DNA of 64,000 nucleotides from Saccharomyces mikatae IFO 1815 (lineage: Eukaryota; Ascomycota; Saccharomycetes; Saccharomycetales; Saccharomycetaceae). Of the stretch, positions 1-9,432 are shown piece by piece; the stretch's first letter is position 1, and the number at the start of each line of letters is the position of its first letter. The stretch is taken from contig NC_079270.1 in NCBI RefSeq assembly GCF_947241705.1, forward strand, positions 930,001-994,000, in the 5' to 3' direction. The position numbers were made by a program, and so were the translations under genes. The notes beneath the pieces are model-generated. The model was not told where the DNA came from, searched no databases, and worked only from the letters and a program-made list of their open reading frames with translations.

Positions 1-2544
1 AGATCTATTAACATCTGTATTGAACGGAAATTGCTGCTGATGTACATGCTGCTGCTGCTGATGTACTTGCTGCCCCAACATTCCGTAATTAGGTTTGTTA
101 GGTTGGTTATGTATTCCCGCGTTGTTCAAGTGGAGCGATGCCGAATGTTGTTGCACTTGAGAAAGCTGTCCTCCATAAATTGGTTGTTGAGATTGATTAA
201 TGGGTCGATATTCACTATTATATGACTGATGAGATTGACTGGGGTTCATTACTGAGCTAGTGTTTTGAAACGAACTCATGCTATTACTAGCATTACTATT
301 ATTAGCAGCCGACACATTCGATGACGTAGGATTTGGAGATGGTGAGTTCGAAAGCAAAGATTGGAAATAACTATTAGCAGCATTCTGGGGTGATAAAAAA
401 TTGGGAGATTGTATGCTTGGTGAGTTTGTATATGTGTTTTGAGCCGAGACTAAATTATTTTGCTTTTGCATGTTTGAGAACGAATTTGGGGTTGGCACAA
501 TGGTTCCTTGCTGGAGCTGTTGAGTACGTGGGGGTGGAGGAGGTGGAAGGTTTTGGGATTGTTGCTGATTATTAGTATAGGTATGCTGAGGGGATATCAT
601 TGTTGATTGGTTATTGGGATACGTATTTTGCGGGGAGATTATAGTAGATTGATTTTGAGTAAATGTGTTTTGTGGTGAGACCAAGTGTGACTGTTGATGT
701 TGCGAGATTGTATTTTGAGGGGGAATTAAATGTGACTGCTGATGTTGAGGGAGAGTATTTTGAGGAGAAAACGCGCTTGATATCTGTACTTTTGGCATGG
801 ACATAATACTTCCATTATTAATCCGAACGTCGTTGGGGTAGGTGGGTTGAGGTGAAATACTTGAAGGTTCAATCTTTGATTGGCTCGAACTAATACCTTG
901 ATAAGATTGCTGCTGCTGGTTACTTTGAGGAACTGTCATATTAGAAGAGCTTGAAAAGGGACCTGTAGCTTGCGGGGATGTAGATTGATTTGTGAACTGT
1001 GATTGAAACATCGGGGACACCATGTTATCCACTGAAGGTGATAAATGCTGTTTCATTAAGTAGTTTGCAGAGCCTGTGGCAGTAGGCTTTAAAGGCTGCA
1101 ACCCTCCAGAGTTAACAACAGTATCAGGTGTAATGGTAGGCTTACCTGATGGAGGTTGCTCCATATGACTTCGCATCAAGTAATTTGCGGAACCAGTTGC
1201 AGTTGGCTTTAAAGGTTGTAAACCCGCCTGAATGCCACCGTTGCTTGCATTTAATCCCTCATTATATTCTTCTCGCACCAAATGGTTAGCAGAGCCTGTA
1301 GCCGTTGGCTTCAAAGGTTCCAATGGTACTTGCTGAGGAACACCATTGATATTGACATTGTTAATTGGTAAGTTACTACCATTCTGTAAGAACATTGACG
1401 ACATTGGCAATGATGCTGAATCAACTGTCTGTATTTGTTTGAAATGTGACAAAGAGTCCTTCATATCTTCCAAAACTTTCTTTTCCTCCTCGGTTTCTTG
1501 TTGTTCGCTAGGTAAACTTGAAACTAACCCACTGTTTTGTCTCCCCTTATATAATCTCTTTAATAATTGGTCCATGGGCAACGTGAAGTCTAATGGGCCA
1601 TCATTACTAGAATTCTGACCTTCGTCTTCCCCATTAGTATGTTTATTTCTTGACTCATTATTAGTAAACGAATCCTGATTGGAATTTGGAGGATCCTGGA
1701 ATGTTATATGTTCTGAAAATCTAACCTTCTTACTTTTAAAGTTCGAGTTTTTTATTCTCCGCCTGACTCTCTTTCTTGTTGTCGTACCAGTCAATAACAA
1801 TGAAGCAAATGAATCAAAGTCAACCTTTTGATCACCAGCTTTGTTGTAATTATCATCGTCTTCCACCTCCTCATACACCTCTTCATGATTATCACTGCTT
1901 AGAATAGGGCGCGGTTTGGGTACAGGCGCCTTCTCCAAAATCATATGTCTTAGCGGTAAAATTCCATATATAATAGCCCTAGAAATTAGTCTTAGAACAG
2001 CGAAGAATTGACCAATATTCAGTGCATTTTTACAGCTACGGAAAATTTCCACAATTCTATCTTTAATTCTTTGTGACAAGTTGAAATTGGATAAAAATCT
2101 AAAAACGTCATTCAATCTGACTAATTTTCCATGAGTTCTTAGACATATATAGTTGTACCATCTTAAATAAGTCCTTATTTCTTCGTGAGTAAGCTGGTTT
2201 TGTGATAGAGACAACGGGACTTGCATGTCTTCGGGTGTCTCCGTGTACACATCGCCTCCAGAAAGCCTTCCTAATTCTTTGTGAGGAGAATCTCCCTTTT
2301 GAGGAGAGTTTACATTGGTCATAGATTTAGCACCCGTATGTGCACGGTTATTCTTATAAGATAAAGTCGTATCACTGTGGCTTCGCGATCCTTGATCCCA
2401 AAAGCTGGAATCATGTGGAGCAGCAGTATTTATTCCAAAATCGAAAGATACGCTAGGAGGTCCCAATCCATTTGAATGTTTCTTTTCTGCTTGGTCACCG
2501 TTGCTTAAATCCAATCCTGGAACATTAAGCCAATCAAACGACAT
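1..2544 (-). CDS. SCD5: Scd5, protein phosphatase 1 targeting and endocytosis protein (partial, 3' end off the left edge)
   Basis: The frame reads on the minus strand from the ATG at 2544 to base 1 without a stop (848 codons); the S. cerevisiae protein is about 872 residues, so only the last few residues are missing. Scd5 links type 1 phosphatase Glc7 to the clathrin/actin endocytic coat at the plasma membrane. Residues 272-276 read KKVRF, the PP1 docking motif, with the same numbering as in S. cerevisiae. Three copies of a 13-residue repeat, LKPTATGSANYLM or close variants, lie at 1276-1314, 1174-1212 and 1054-1092; these are the known phospho-regulated threonine repeats (Ark1/Prk1 type targets). 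The C-terminal third is Gln/Asn-rich with many (I/V)SPQNT-type repeats (about 570-800) and a CAG-rich tract near base 40. Identification is firm. Confidence 0.95.
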   Translation of the reverse strand, partial: MSFDWLNVPGLDLSNGDQAEKKHSNGLGPPSVSFDFGINTAAPHDSSFWDQGSRSHSDTTLSYKNNRAHTGAKSMTNVNSPQKGDSPHKELGRLSGGDVYTETPEDMQVPLSLSQNQLTHEEIRTYLRWYNYICLRTHGKLVRLNDVFRFLSNFNLSQRIKDRIVEIFRSCKNALNIGQFFAVLRLISRAIIYGILPLRHMILEKAPVPKPRPILSSDNHEEVYEEVEDDDNYNKAGDQKVDFDSFASLLLTGTTTRKRVRRRIKNSNFKSKKVRFSEHITFQDPPNSNQDSFTNNESRNKHTNGEDEGQNSSNDGPLDFTLPMDQLLKRLYKGRQNSGLVSSLPSEQQETEEEKKVLEDMKDSLSHFKQIQTVDSASLPMSSMFLQNGSNLPINNVNINGVPQQVPLEPLKPTATGSANHLVREEYNEGLNASNGGIQAGLQPLKPTATGSANYLMRSHMEQPPSGKPTITPDTVVNSGGLQPLKPTATGSANYLMKQHLSPSVDNMVSPMFQSQFTNQSTSPQATGPFSSSSNMTVPQSNQQQQSYQGISSSQSKIEPSSISPQPTYPNDVRINNGSIMSMPKVQISSAFSPQNTLPQHQQSHLIPPQNTISQHQQSHLVSPQNTFTQNQSTIISPQNTYPNNQSTMISPQHTYTNNQQQSQNLPPPPPPRTQQLQQGTIVPTPNSFSNMQKQNNLVSAQNTYTNSPSIQSPNFLSPQNAANSYFQSLLSNSPSPNPTSSNVSAANNSNASNSMSSFQNTSSVMNPSQSHQSYNSEYRPINQSQQPIYGGQLSQVQQHSASLHLNNAGIHNQPNKPNYGMLGQQVHQQQQHVHQQQFPFNTDVNRS

Positions 2545-2811
2545 GTTTTGTTACCATGTAAGATTTGTAGAGAGTAATATTAAACCTATAAAACCACAAT
2601 AACGAGAGAATGTCGATCGTTTGAATTCTTCACTTATCGCTTCTGTTTTATTCCTCTTTCCTAGTATTAAATCTTTTTCTAATAGGGGCAGTTTCCTTTT
2701 GTTTTCTCATTTGGCGAAAAAAGGACTGTGTAAACAGATAGAAAAAATAATGTTATAATGTGCTATATATATATATATGAATACAAATGCTTAAGCTAAT
2801 GCAGTTTTTGC

Positions 2812-5800
2812 CTAGAACCCTCTAGATATAGTAATGTCCCTTTGTAGTTCAAGTAAACTTCTTTTTTTAGTACTTGACTTGCTTGCCGGCAATTCTTTGG
2901 AATGCACCGCTTTTGCAGTCTTGCGTGTTGGCGATGATGCTATTTTTGTTTGCAATGGTCTCTTTTTATAACCAGATTTGTCGTTCAGAACATCGTCAAT
3001 GACTGCATCTATAGGAATATTAAAGAATTGCTTTTCTGTCTCCAAAGTATAGTCCAGTGGTTTATTCGCACATTCATAGAATGCTTCAAATGCCTTCCTG
3101 CCACCATACACCCTTTTGTACTTCCTTTCCATAGGCGTAGTATTCCTTTTTCTAGTTAATTTACTCTTATCTTCGCCTGTAAGAAGGGCTGCGCCTTCCC
3201 TCCTTCCATTATTCCTGACTAGTTGGTTTTTGGGGTCTTTTGTAGAATTGTTCGCAATTTTATGAAGTGAAGTATAATCAAGCATATTGGCAGATGGTCT
3301 GATGCGTCGATTACTTTTAGCATTTCTTGTACCATCTAAAAAATTGGATCCCATGATACGTATTTTAGTCCTTTTGCCTTTCTCCACTTCCTGTATATAG
3401 TCTAGGAGGCTGTACTCTGTAGTGTTTCCGTCCCTAGCGTACTCCCTGGATGTACACTCCCGTAGGTATTCTTCTTCCAGCAAATTCACATCCCGCTTAT
3501 CAGATTGAACTTGCATTGCAAGGAAATACTTCAGGAACTCTGGGGTGTAAGACTTATTATATTCCTCAAATACAGGTTCCCTAAATTTATAGGTGTATCG
3601 TGACACATCATTGTCAATGTTGAGATTTGGTTCGCCCAGTTCACTATTCGGCTTGGCTAACAATTGATTGATATCAAGCGCCTCTCCGTGAGGAATTGCG
3701 ATTTTGTTTGATGGCGTGATGCAATCCATATTAACTTCTTTTCGTATGACAGAATCAATATCAACTTGTGAGAAAAAAGCACAGTTTTGCGGTAATTCGT
3801 TTATACCCATTTGTTGACAAAACATGGCCCTTGTCCATATGTTACTGATTTGCAAAGCCATAGCAGCTCTGTATTTATCTTTATTGCTCACTAAAAATCT
3901 AATCTCATCATGGATGGAAATGCAGAGTCTTGCCTCAAGTTTATATTTTTTAATGATATACTCCATGGAGCAACAAAGGAGATGCAAATAATCAACACCG
4001 GATGATTGGATGGCCCAATTGATTCTCGATGGTAAAAAAGAATTTGCCCTCAAGTTTTTCTTCATGAGTGAATAAGTAATACCACATCCTAAAACAGGTG
4101 TCTTTGGTGTTTCTTGTTCCGCAATACTTTCTAATTTATTGAATAAGATTGACTCGGAACCACCATACCAAAACTTCTTGAATAATTTCGATCTTTTTGT
4201 TTTACCTTTCGTATTCTCATATAATTTATTTGCAATTTTTTTTGTCTCTTCATCAGTTAAAGATGGGTTGAACCTTTTAAGTAGTTGGCTCGCAAATTTA
4301 GCACCTGCGCCATAAATTCTACCATAATTGAAAATTTTTGCCTCATTACGAGAACAACCCAAAATTTGAGCAGTCTTAGTGTGCAGATCTGTTCCTTCAT
4401 TTTTAGTTCCTTCCAGACACATCCATCCAATCGCGGTACCACCATGAACATTAAAAATAGAATCACCGACTAAAGATGCTATCCATAATTCTTCACTATC
4501 CACATCTGCTCCAACAAAGCAATAACCTGGGGGGGCCTTCACTTGGGTTTTTAACTCGGAACCTATTCTGTTGGTTTTTGCATTAGACGCGGTTAACCAT
4601 GTATTTTCCACAGCCCTTCTAGTGATGGTGCCCATGGGTACAATTTTCGGTATAATTATGGCAAGATCATCTGCTTTGTTATTAACTGAAGCTGGTTTAG
4701 CGAACAAAGAGTGAAACTCACTGCGGAATTTAAAATTTGGGACTACAAACTGCGATTGGATTCGTTCCCTCGCTGACATCCAATATGAGGCTGAAGAGTT
4801 AATTTGTAAAGCTTGATGGGCCAATTCAGATTCTGATTTTAGAACGCCCTTTTCAAAAAAATGATTATACGATTTCGTTAATAGGTTAGTACAATTGAAA
4901 GTCGGCCCATTAGGATGAGGTACTTTGAAAAGAACACCTGAGGAATGTAATCCGAGATTCTTTAGTCTTATTTCCTCTTCCTCTTGAGATACGCTATCTG
5001 CTAAGACGTAATTTTTTGCTTTGTATACTTCTGCTTGTTCATGAGGCACGTTAAAGCACCATCCAGATTCCTTCGACCATACTACGGGGGAATTTTCCCA
5101 CGACAGCTTGAACAGAATTGGAATTATTCTTGATTTGATAGTGATTTTCGGTTCTAGAGTGTCCTTTGATGGAAAAAGTTGTCTATACCATTCGGGGAAG
5201 CCAGGCAGTTTTTGACATTTTGCAGGAACACCTTTCTTGGTCAATCTTAAAGGTTTTATGTTCCAGTCTAGTTGTGATAACCAGGGATCCTTGAGATACA
5301 TTTCCGGTTGGCCTTTCAAAAGAACAATATCCTTAATGATTTGGACAATTTTGGATTCTATTTCGATTTTAGACTGTTGGTACAAAGACTCGGAACTGTT
5401 CAAATAGTTGTTCCAATCGTTCAGTTTTGTCGGTAGAATACATTTACTTAAAGACTTTAAACCTGCAAAAGAAACAGGATGAGGACACTTCTTTAAGAAA
5501 ACAGGAAAAATTTTGTCAAACACTTGACTCGTGGCCGTTACGTCAGTGGCACAGTAGTTGACTAGTTTTTGGAAATTTTCGATAATCGTTGATTTGTCTG
5601 TGGAAGCGAAGAAATCCCTATCGGCTTTATCTAAATTAATCTTGCAGTGAAATTTCGCTACATCCTTTAACGAGTTTAAAGCAGACACGTTCAACCAAGG
5701 ATCGTCGTAATCCTCAATGGAAATTTCTGATTGCACTTCTGGCTCTGCTTCCGTCTCCTTTTTCTTGGTATTCTTCATGAACATCGGACGCTGTCTTGAA

Positions 5801-6582
5801 CATAACCCAAAAGATGCAATATGCAGTGATTGAGTGTCCAGGAAAAAAGCCTTCGAGTCCTGAAAATTGTACTCTTCGAGAACTCGCGCCCTGTCGTATG
5901 CGACATTGTGACCAATTACGACCTGCTCCTTATTCAACGTGTTCATGGGTATCAACGCAGCAGGGTCATCACCACCACATATGAACGGCGAGCACCAAAG
6001 GTACCATGCCGTCGACGAAAGAGCAGTGGCCAAGGTCGGATAGTGAGAGATGTTATACAGCGTCTCCACATCAAATACCACTAGCTCTTCATCTGGAAAT
6101 TCAACTTCAACAGGGGCCGCTCCAGGCACGTACTTAACCCAGCCTGGCTTCCGCAGCCATTCCGCCGGTCGTGGCACCATCGCCGTAAACTTATCCTGAC
6201 AGAAACTTTTGTACGGCTCTGAATTAAACTGTCCAATCTTTTGAAAGTGCTCATCCAGCGACCCACCTTGCAGTGGCGGCAAGCGAAACGATATGGGCTT
6301 CGTAATGAGCGTCTTCTTCCCCCATAAACCATGGTCTCTTAGCGACTTTTTCGATAACTCCATGAGCTTCTCGTTTTGATCCGCCTCGTCTCTGCCACTA
6401 CAACTTCCAAACACCTGTTTTTGCAGAGACTCACCTAAGTACTGTATCCCTACTGGGTTAATCCTGGGTGCTTCTTCCACATTCTTCTTTATGGAGTACC
6501 AACGACAACTCATCTGCACATGCAGCGGCCGCCGCCGTACCATACGCACCAGCCATTGAGACGTGACCATTAGCTTCGTCAT
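2812..6582 (-). CDS. MIP1: Mitochondrial DNA polymerase gamma, catalytic subunit
   Basis: Family A DNA polymerase that replicates mitochondrial DNA in the matrix; 1256 residues against 1254 in S. cerevisiae. The open frame extends four codons further to a GTG, but the ATG at 6582 matches the family start. The first 35 or so residues are basic, as expected of a presequence. Exonuclease motif I is VFDVETLY with D171 and E173; motif II is HNVAYDRARV; motif III is YCATD. Polymerase motif A is GADVDSEEL near residue 690, motif B is RNEAKIFNYGRIYGAG near 743-758, and motif C is HDE near 891. About 280 residues follow the polymerase core, the fungal C-terminal extension. Residue 661 is Thr. VMA4 is divergent 268 bp away. 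Confidence 0.98.
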   Translation of the reverse strand: MTKLMVTSQWLVRMVRRRPLHVQMSCRWYSIKKNVEEAPRINPVGIQYLGESLQKQVFGSCSGRDEADQNEKLMELSKKSLRDHGLWGKKTLITKPISFRLPPLQGGSLDEHFQKIGQFNSEPYKSFCQDKFTAMVPRPAEWLRKPGWVKYVPGAAPVEVEFPDEELVVFDVETLYNISHYPTLATALSSTAWYLWCSPFICGGDDPAALIPMNTLNKEQVVIGHNVAYDRARVLEEYNFQDSKAFFLDTQSLHIASFGLCSRQRPMFMKNTKKKETEAEPEVQSEISIEDYDDPWLNVSALNSLKDVAKFHCKINLDKADRDFFASTDKSTIIENFQKLVNYCATDVTATSQVFDKIFPVFLKKCPHPVSFAGLKSLSKCILPTKLNDWNNYLNSSESLYQQSKIEIESKIVQIIKDIVLLKGQPEMYLKDPWLSQLDWNIKPLRLTKKGVPAKCQKLPGFPEWYRQLFPSKDTLEPKITIKSRIIPILFKLSWENSPVVWSKESGWCFNVPHEQAEVYKAKNYVLADSVSQEEEEIRLKNLGLHSSGVLFKVPHPNGPTFNCTNLLTKSYNHFFEKGVLKSESELAHQALQINSSASYWMSARERIQSQFVVPNFKFRSEFHSLFAKPASVNNKADDLAIIIPKIVPMGTITRRAVENTWLTASNAKTNRIGSELKTQVKAPPGYCFVGADVDSEELWIASLVGDSIFNVHGGTAIGWMCLEGTKNEGTDLHTKTAQILGCSRNEAKIFNYGRIYGAGAKFASQLLKRFNPSLTDEETKKIANKLYENTKGKTKRSKLFKKFWYGGSESILFNKLESIAEQETPKTPVLGCGITYSLMKKNLRANSFLPSRINWAIQSSGVDYLHLLCCSMEYIIKKYKLEARLCISIHDEIRFLVSNKDKYRAAMALQISNIWTRAMFCQQMGINELPQNCAFFSQVDIDSVIRKEVNMDCITPSNKIAIPHGEALDINQLLAKPNSELGEPNLNIDNDVSRYTYKFREPVFEEYNKSYTPEFLKYFLAMQVQSDKRDVNLLEEEYLRECTSREYARDGNTTEYSLLDYIQEVEKGKRTKIRIMGSNFLDGTRNAKSNRRIRPSANMLDYTSLHKIANNSTKDPKNQLVRNNGRREGAALLTGEDKSKLTRKRNTTPMERKYKRVYGGRKAFEAFYECANKPLDYTLETEKQFFNIPIDAVIDDVLNDKSGYKKRPLQTKIASSPTRKTAKAVHSKELPASKSSTKKRSLLELQRDITISRGF

Positions 6583-6850
6583 GCTTGTCCCCACTTGCCC
6601 AATAAACCCACCATCGACACTTTGATTTCTTCTCCAAAACTCTTCTCTTGTAGTCCTTCACTATTGTTGTTTACTGAGTATCGGCTAAAAGTCCACTCTG
6701 TGTCACCCGCCACGGAGAGGGGCGAAAGCGGCCATTTCGATAAGAACTCACGCTATATATTAGCAAAGAACAATAGCAGTTGCAAGAAAAGTTATTTATT
6801 ACAAATTTGTAAAAAGATCACAGAACAGGCCACGCACCATCCGATACAGC

Positions 6851-7552
6851 ATGTCCTCCGCTATCACTGCTTTGACACCCAACCAAGTGAACGATGAATT
6901 GAACAAGATGCAAGCTTTCATCAGAAAGGAAGCTGAAGAAAAGGCGAAGGAAATCCAATTGAAGGCTGACCAAGAGTACGAGATTGAAAAAACTAGCATC
7001 GTGAGAAATGAAACTAACAACATCGATGGCAACTTCAAGAGCAAGTTGAAGAAGGCCATGCTTTCGCAACAGATTACCAAGTCTACGATAGCAAACAAGA
7101 TGAGATTGAAGGTTCTTACTGCTCGTGAACAGTCGCTAGACGGAATATTCGAGGAAACCAAAGAGAAGCTGTCAAGCATTGCTAATAATAGGGACGAGTA
7201 CAAGCCTATTTTGCAATCTTTGATTGTGGAGGCTCTCTTGAAGTTGTTGGAGCCCAAGGCTATTGTCAGAGCTCTTGAAAGAGACGTTGATTTGATTGAG
7301 TCGATGAAGGACGACATTATGCGTGAGTATGGCGAAAAGGCGCAGCGTGCACCATTGGAGGAAATTGTCATTTCCAAAGATTACTTGAACAAAGACATCA
7401 TCTCAGGCGGTGTCGTGGTGTCCAATGCCTCTGACAAGATTGAAATTAACAACACTTTGGAGGAAAGATTGAAGTTGTTAAGTGAAGAGGCGTTGCCCGC
7501 CATCAGATTGGAATTGTACGGTCCTTCCAAGACAAGAAAATTTTTCGACTGA
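6851..7552 (+). CDS. VMA4: V-ATPase V1 subunit E
   Basis: Subunit E of the vacuolar H+-ATPase, which pairs with subunit G in the peripheral stalks linking V1 to Vo on vacuole and endosome membranes. The product is 233 residues, the same as S. cerevisiae Vma4, and nearly identical in sequence, starting [15 protein letters not shown]. The N-terminal half (about 10-110) is a long charged helix rich in E, K and Q ([18 protein letters not shown]), as expected of the stalk helix; the C-terminal half is the globular domain that contacts A/B subunits and ends [10 protein letters not shown]. Start is the ATG at 6851. The antisense open frame across it is a shadow. Confidence 0.98.
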   Translation: MSSAITALTPNQVNDELNKMQAFIRKEAEEKAKEIQLKADQEYEIEKTSIVRNETNNIDGNFKSKLKKAMLSQQITKSTIANKMRLKVLTAREQSLDGIFEETKEKLSSIANNRDEYKPILQSLIVEALLKLLEPKAIVRALERDVDLIESMKDDIMREYGEKAQRAPLEEIVISKDYLNKDIISGGVVVSNASDKIEINNTLEERLKLLSEEALPAIRLELYGPSKTRKFFD

Positions 7553-7629
7553 TCAGCCTGCGGGTTGTATACCTACATACTTACATATACACACCTAACA
7601 GAATCTTTTTTTTGTATTTTGCTATTCTC

Positions 7630-7649
7630 TGTTGTAGTACAGTGTTTTT

Positions 7650-7680
<31 letters not shown>

Positions 7681-7700
7681 CTTTTTTCTGGCAGCATTAT
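7630..7700. other. Poly(T) tract in the MRS2 5' region
   Basis: The strip between VMA4 and MRS2 contains an almost pure T run (7657-7690, broken only by occasional C). Such tracts often act as nucleosome-excluding elements in yeast promoters. It lies about 100-150 bp ahead of the MRS2 ATG and is the only clear promoter feature there. Confidence 0.5.
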
Positions 7701-7786
7701 GAAAACAATAGGGCTCAAGTTCATATCAAGACCATTAGTAATGATACACGCAATCGAAAAAAGGCCAATTTTTTATCAAACATTCC

Positions 7787-9199
7787 ATGAATCGGCGTCT
7801 ACTGCTGCGTTCTATATTTGGCTTCCAACCTTTATCGAGAATAACCTTTGGAAGACCCAATAAGCCCTTTCTCAGACATCACACTGATATATCTGCAACT
7901 ACGAAGACGAATGGCACCATATTGCGAAAACAGTTGCTATCGCTAAAGCCCATTTCTCCCTCAGATTCGCTCTTCATTTCTTGTACAGTTTTCAATTCCA
8001 GGGGAAATATCATCTCAATGTCTGAGAAGTTCCCTAAATGGTCCTTCCTAACTGAACATTCCCTTTTTCCCAGAGATCTGAGGAAAATAGACAACTCCTC
8101 TATTGACATCATTCCAACAATCATGTGCAAGCCGAACTGCATTGTTATCAACTTACTGCATATCAAAGCTCTTATTGAGCGTGACAAAGTCTACGTTTTT
8201 GATACGACTAACCCTTCCGCCGCCGCCAAACTAAGTGTACTTATGTATGATCTGGAGTCGAAGTTGTCTTATACCAAAAACAACTCTCAATTTTACGAAC
8301 ATAGAGCTCTTGAGAGTATTTTCATTAATGTGATGAGCGCACTGGAAACGGATTTCAAGCTTCACTCACAAATCTGTATCCAAATCTTAAATGATCTAGA
8401 GAACGAGGTTAATAGACTTAAGCTACGACGTCTTTTGATCAAGTCCAAAGATCTTACGCTTTTTTACCAGAAGACTTTATTGATCAGAGATCTACTAGAC
8501 GAACTTCTGGAGAATGACGATGACTTAGCAAACATGTACTTGACAGTCAAGAAGTCTCCTAAGGATAATTTTTCCGACTTAGAAATGCTTATAGAAACTT
8601 ACTATACTCAGTGTGATGAATATGTTCAACAATCGGAATCTTTGATTCAAGACATTAAATCTACTGAGGAAATTGTCAATATTATACTGGACGCAAATAG
8701 AAATTCCTTGATGTTGCTGGAATTGAAAGTCACCATCTATACATTGGGATTCACTGTAGCGACCGTTCTCCCTGCATTTTATGGTATGAATTTAAAAAAC
8801 TTTATCGAGGAAAGCGAATGGGGGTTTACCTCCGTGGTCGTATTCTCTATTGTTTCTGGGCTTTATATCACCAAAAAAAATTTTAATTCATTACGATCTG
8901 TGACAAAGATGACCATGTATCCAAATTCCCCGGTAAACTCTAGTGGCTATTCCAAAACATCAGCATCTATTTCCTCGCCAAACAAATTAAGGAGACGGCG
9001 AACTTGGTGGACATCGACTAAGCAGCGATTAGGAATACTATTTTATGGTAGCAGTTATTATAATAAGTCTACCTTGTCGAAAAATAGGATTAATAAGGGA
9101 TTTTCAAAAGTAAAAAAGTTCAATATGGAAAATGATATAAAAAACAAGCAGAACAGAGATATGATTTGGAAGTGGTTAATAGAAGACAAAAAGAACTGA
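7787..9199 (+). CDS. MRS2: Mitochondrial inner-membrane Mg2+ channel Mrs2
   Basis: CorA-type magnesium channel that imports Mg2+ into the matrix and is needed for group II intron splicing. The product is 470 residues, equal to S. cerevisiae. The first residues (MNRRLLLRSIFGF) are basic and hydrophobic, as in a presequence. The large N-terminal matrix domain has long helices around residues 180-310. Two membrane segments follow: one ending at the invariant GMN motif (residues 333-335, FYGMNLKNF) and a second near 350-368 (VVVFSIVSGLYI). The C-terminal tail is basic, facing the matrix. Start at the ATG at 7787 matches the family. It is convergent with ALA1. Confidence 0.97.
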   Translation: MNRRLLLRSIFGFQPLSRITFGRPNKPFLRHHTDISATTKTNGTILRKQLLSLKPISPSDSLFISCTVFNSRGNIISMSEKFPKWSFLTEHSLFPRDLRKIDNSSIDIIPTIMCKPNCIVINLLHIKALIERDKVYVFDTTNPSAAAKLSVLMYDLESKLSYTKNNSQFYEHRALESIFINVMSALETDFKLHSQICIQILNDLENEVNRLKLRRLLIKSKDLTLFYQKTLLIRDLLDELLENDDDLANMYLTVKKSPKDNFSDLEMLIETYYTQCDEYVQQSESLIQDIKSTEEIVNIILDANRNSLMLLELKVTIYTLGFTVATVLPAFYGMNLKNFIEESEWGFTSVVVFSIVSGLYITKKNFNSLRSVTKMTMYPNSPVNSSGYSKTSASISSPNKLRRRRTWWTSTKQRLGILFYGSSYYNKSTLSKNRINKGFSKVKKFNMENDIKNKQNRDMIWKWLIEDKKN

Positions 9200-9432
9200 G
9201 TAGCAACTTTCTTGATAAACCTTATAGTAATATTAGCATAAACCTGTACATATTATACATTACGTAAGAAGAGAAAAGGTAGTCTAAGACCTTTTTTATC
9301 AGCAAGCTCTTTTGTCTTTGTAGCAACATATAAATGATTAAACTAAAACTAACTATACAATGGCACTTTTATATTAAGGACAAAATAATCAAAAGAACTC
9401 CTATGCATCATTTTTCGTATTATTTTTACTGC

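Noticed and set aside
6799-7377. 192-codon open frame antisense to VMA4
   Set aside because: It lies entirely over the conserved VMA4 coding sequence; the matching S. cerevisiae frame (YOR331C) is regarded as dubious, and its composition is that expected of the antisense of a helical, Lys/Glu-rich protein.
7879-8187. 102-codon open frame antisense to MRS2
   Set aside because: Shadow of MRS2, corresponding to the dubious S. cerevisiae frame YOR333C.
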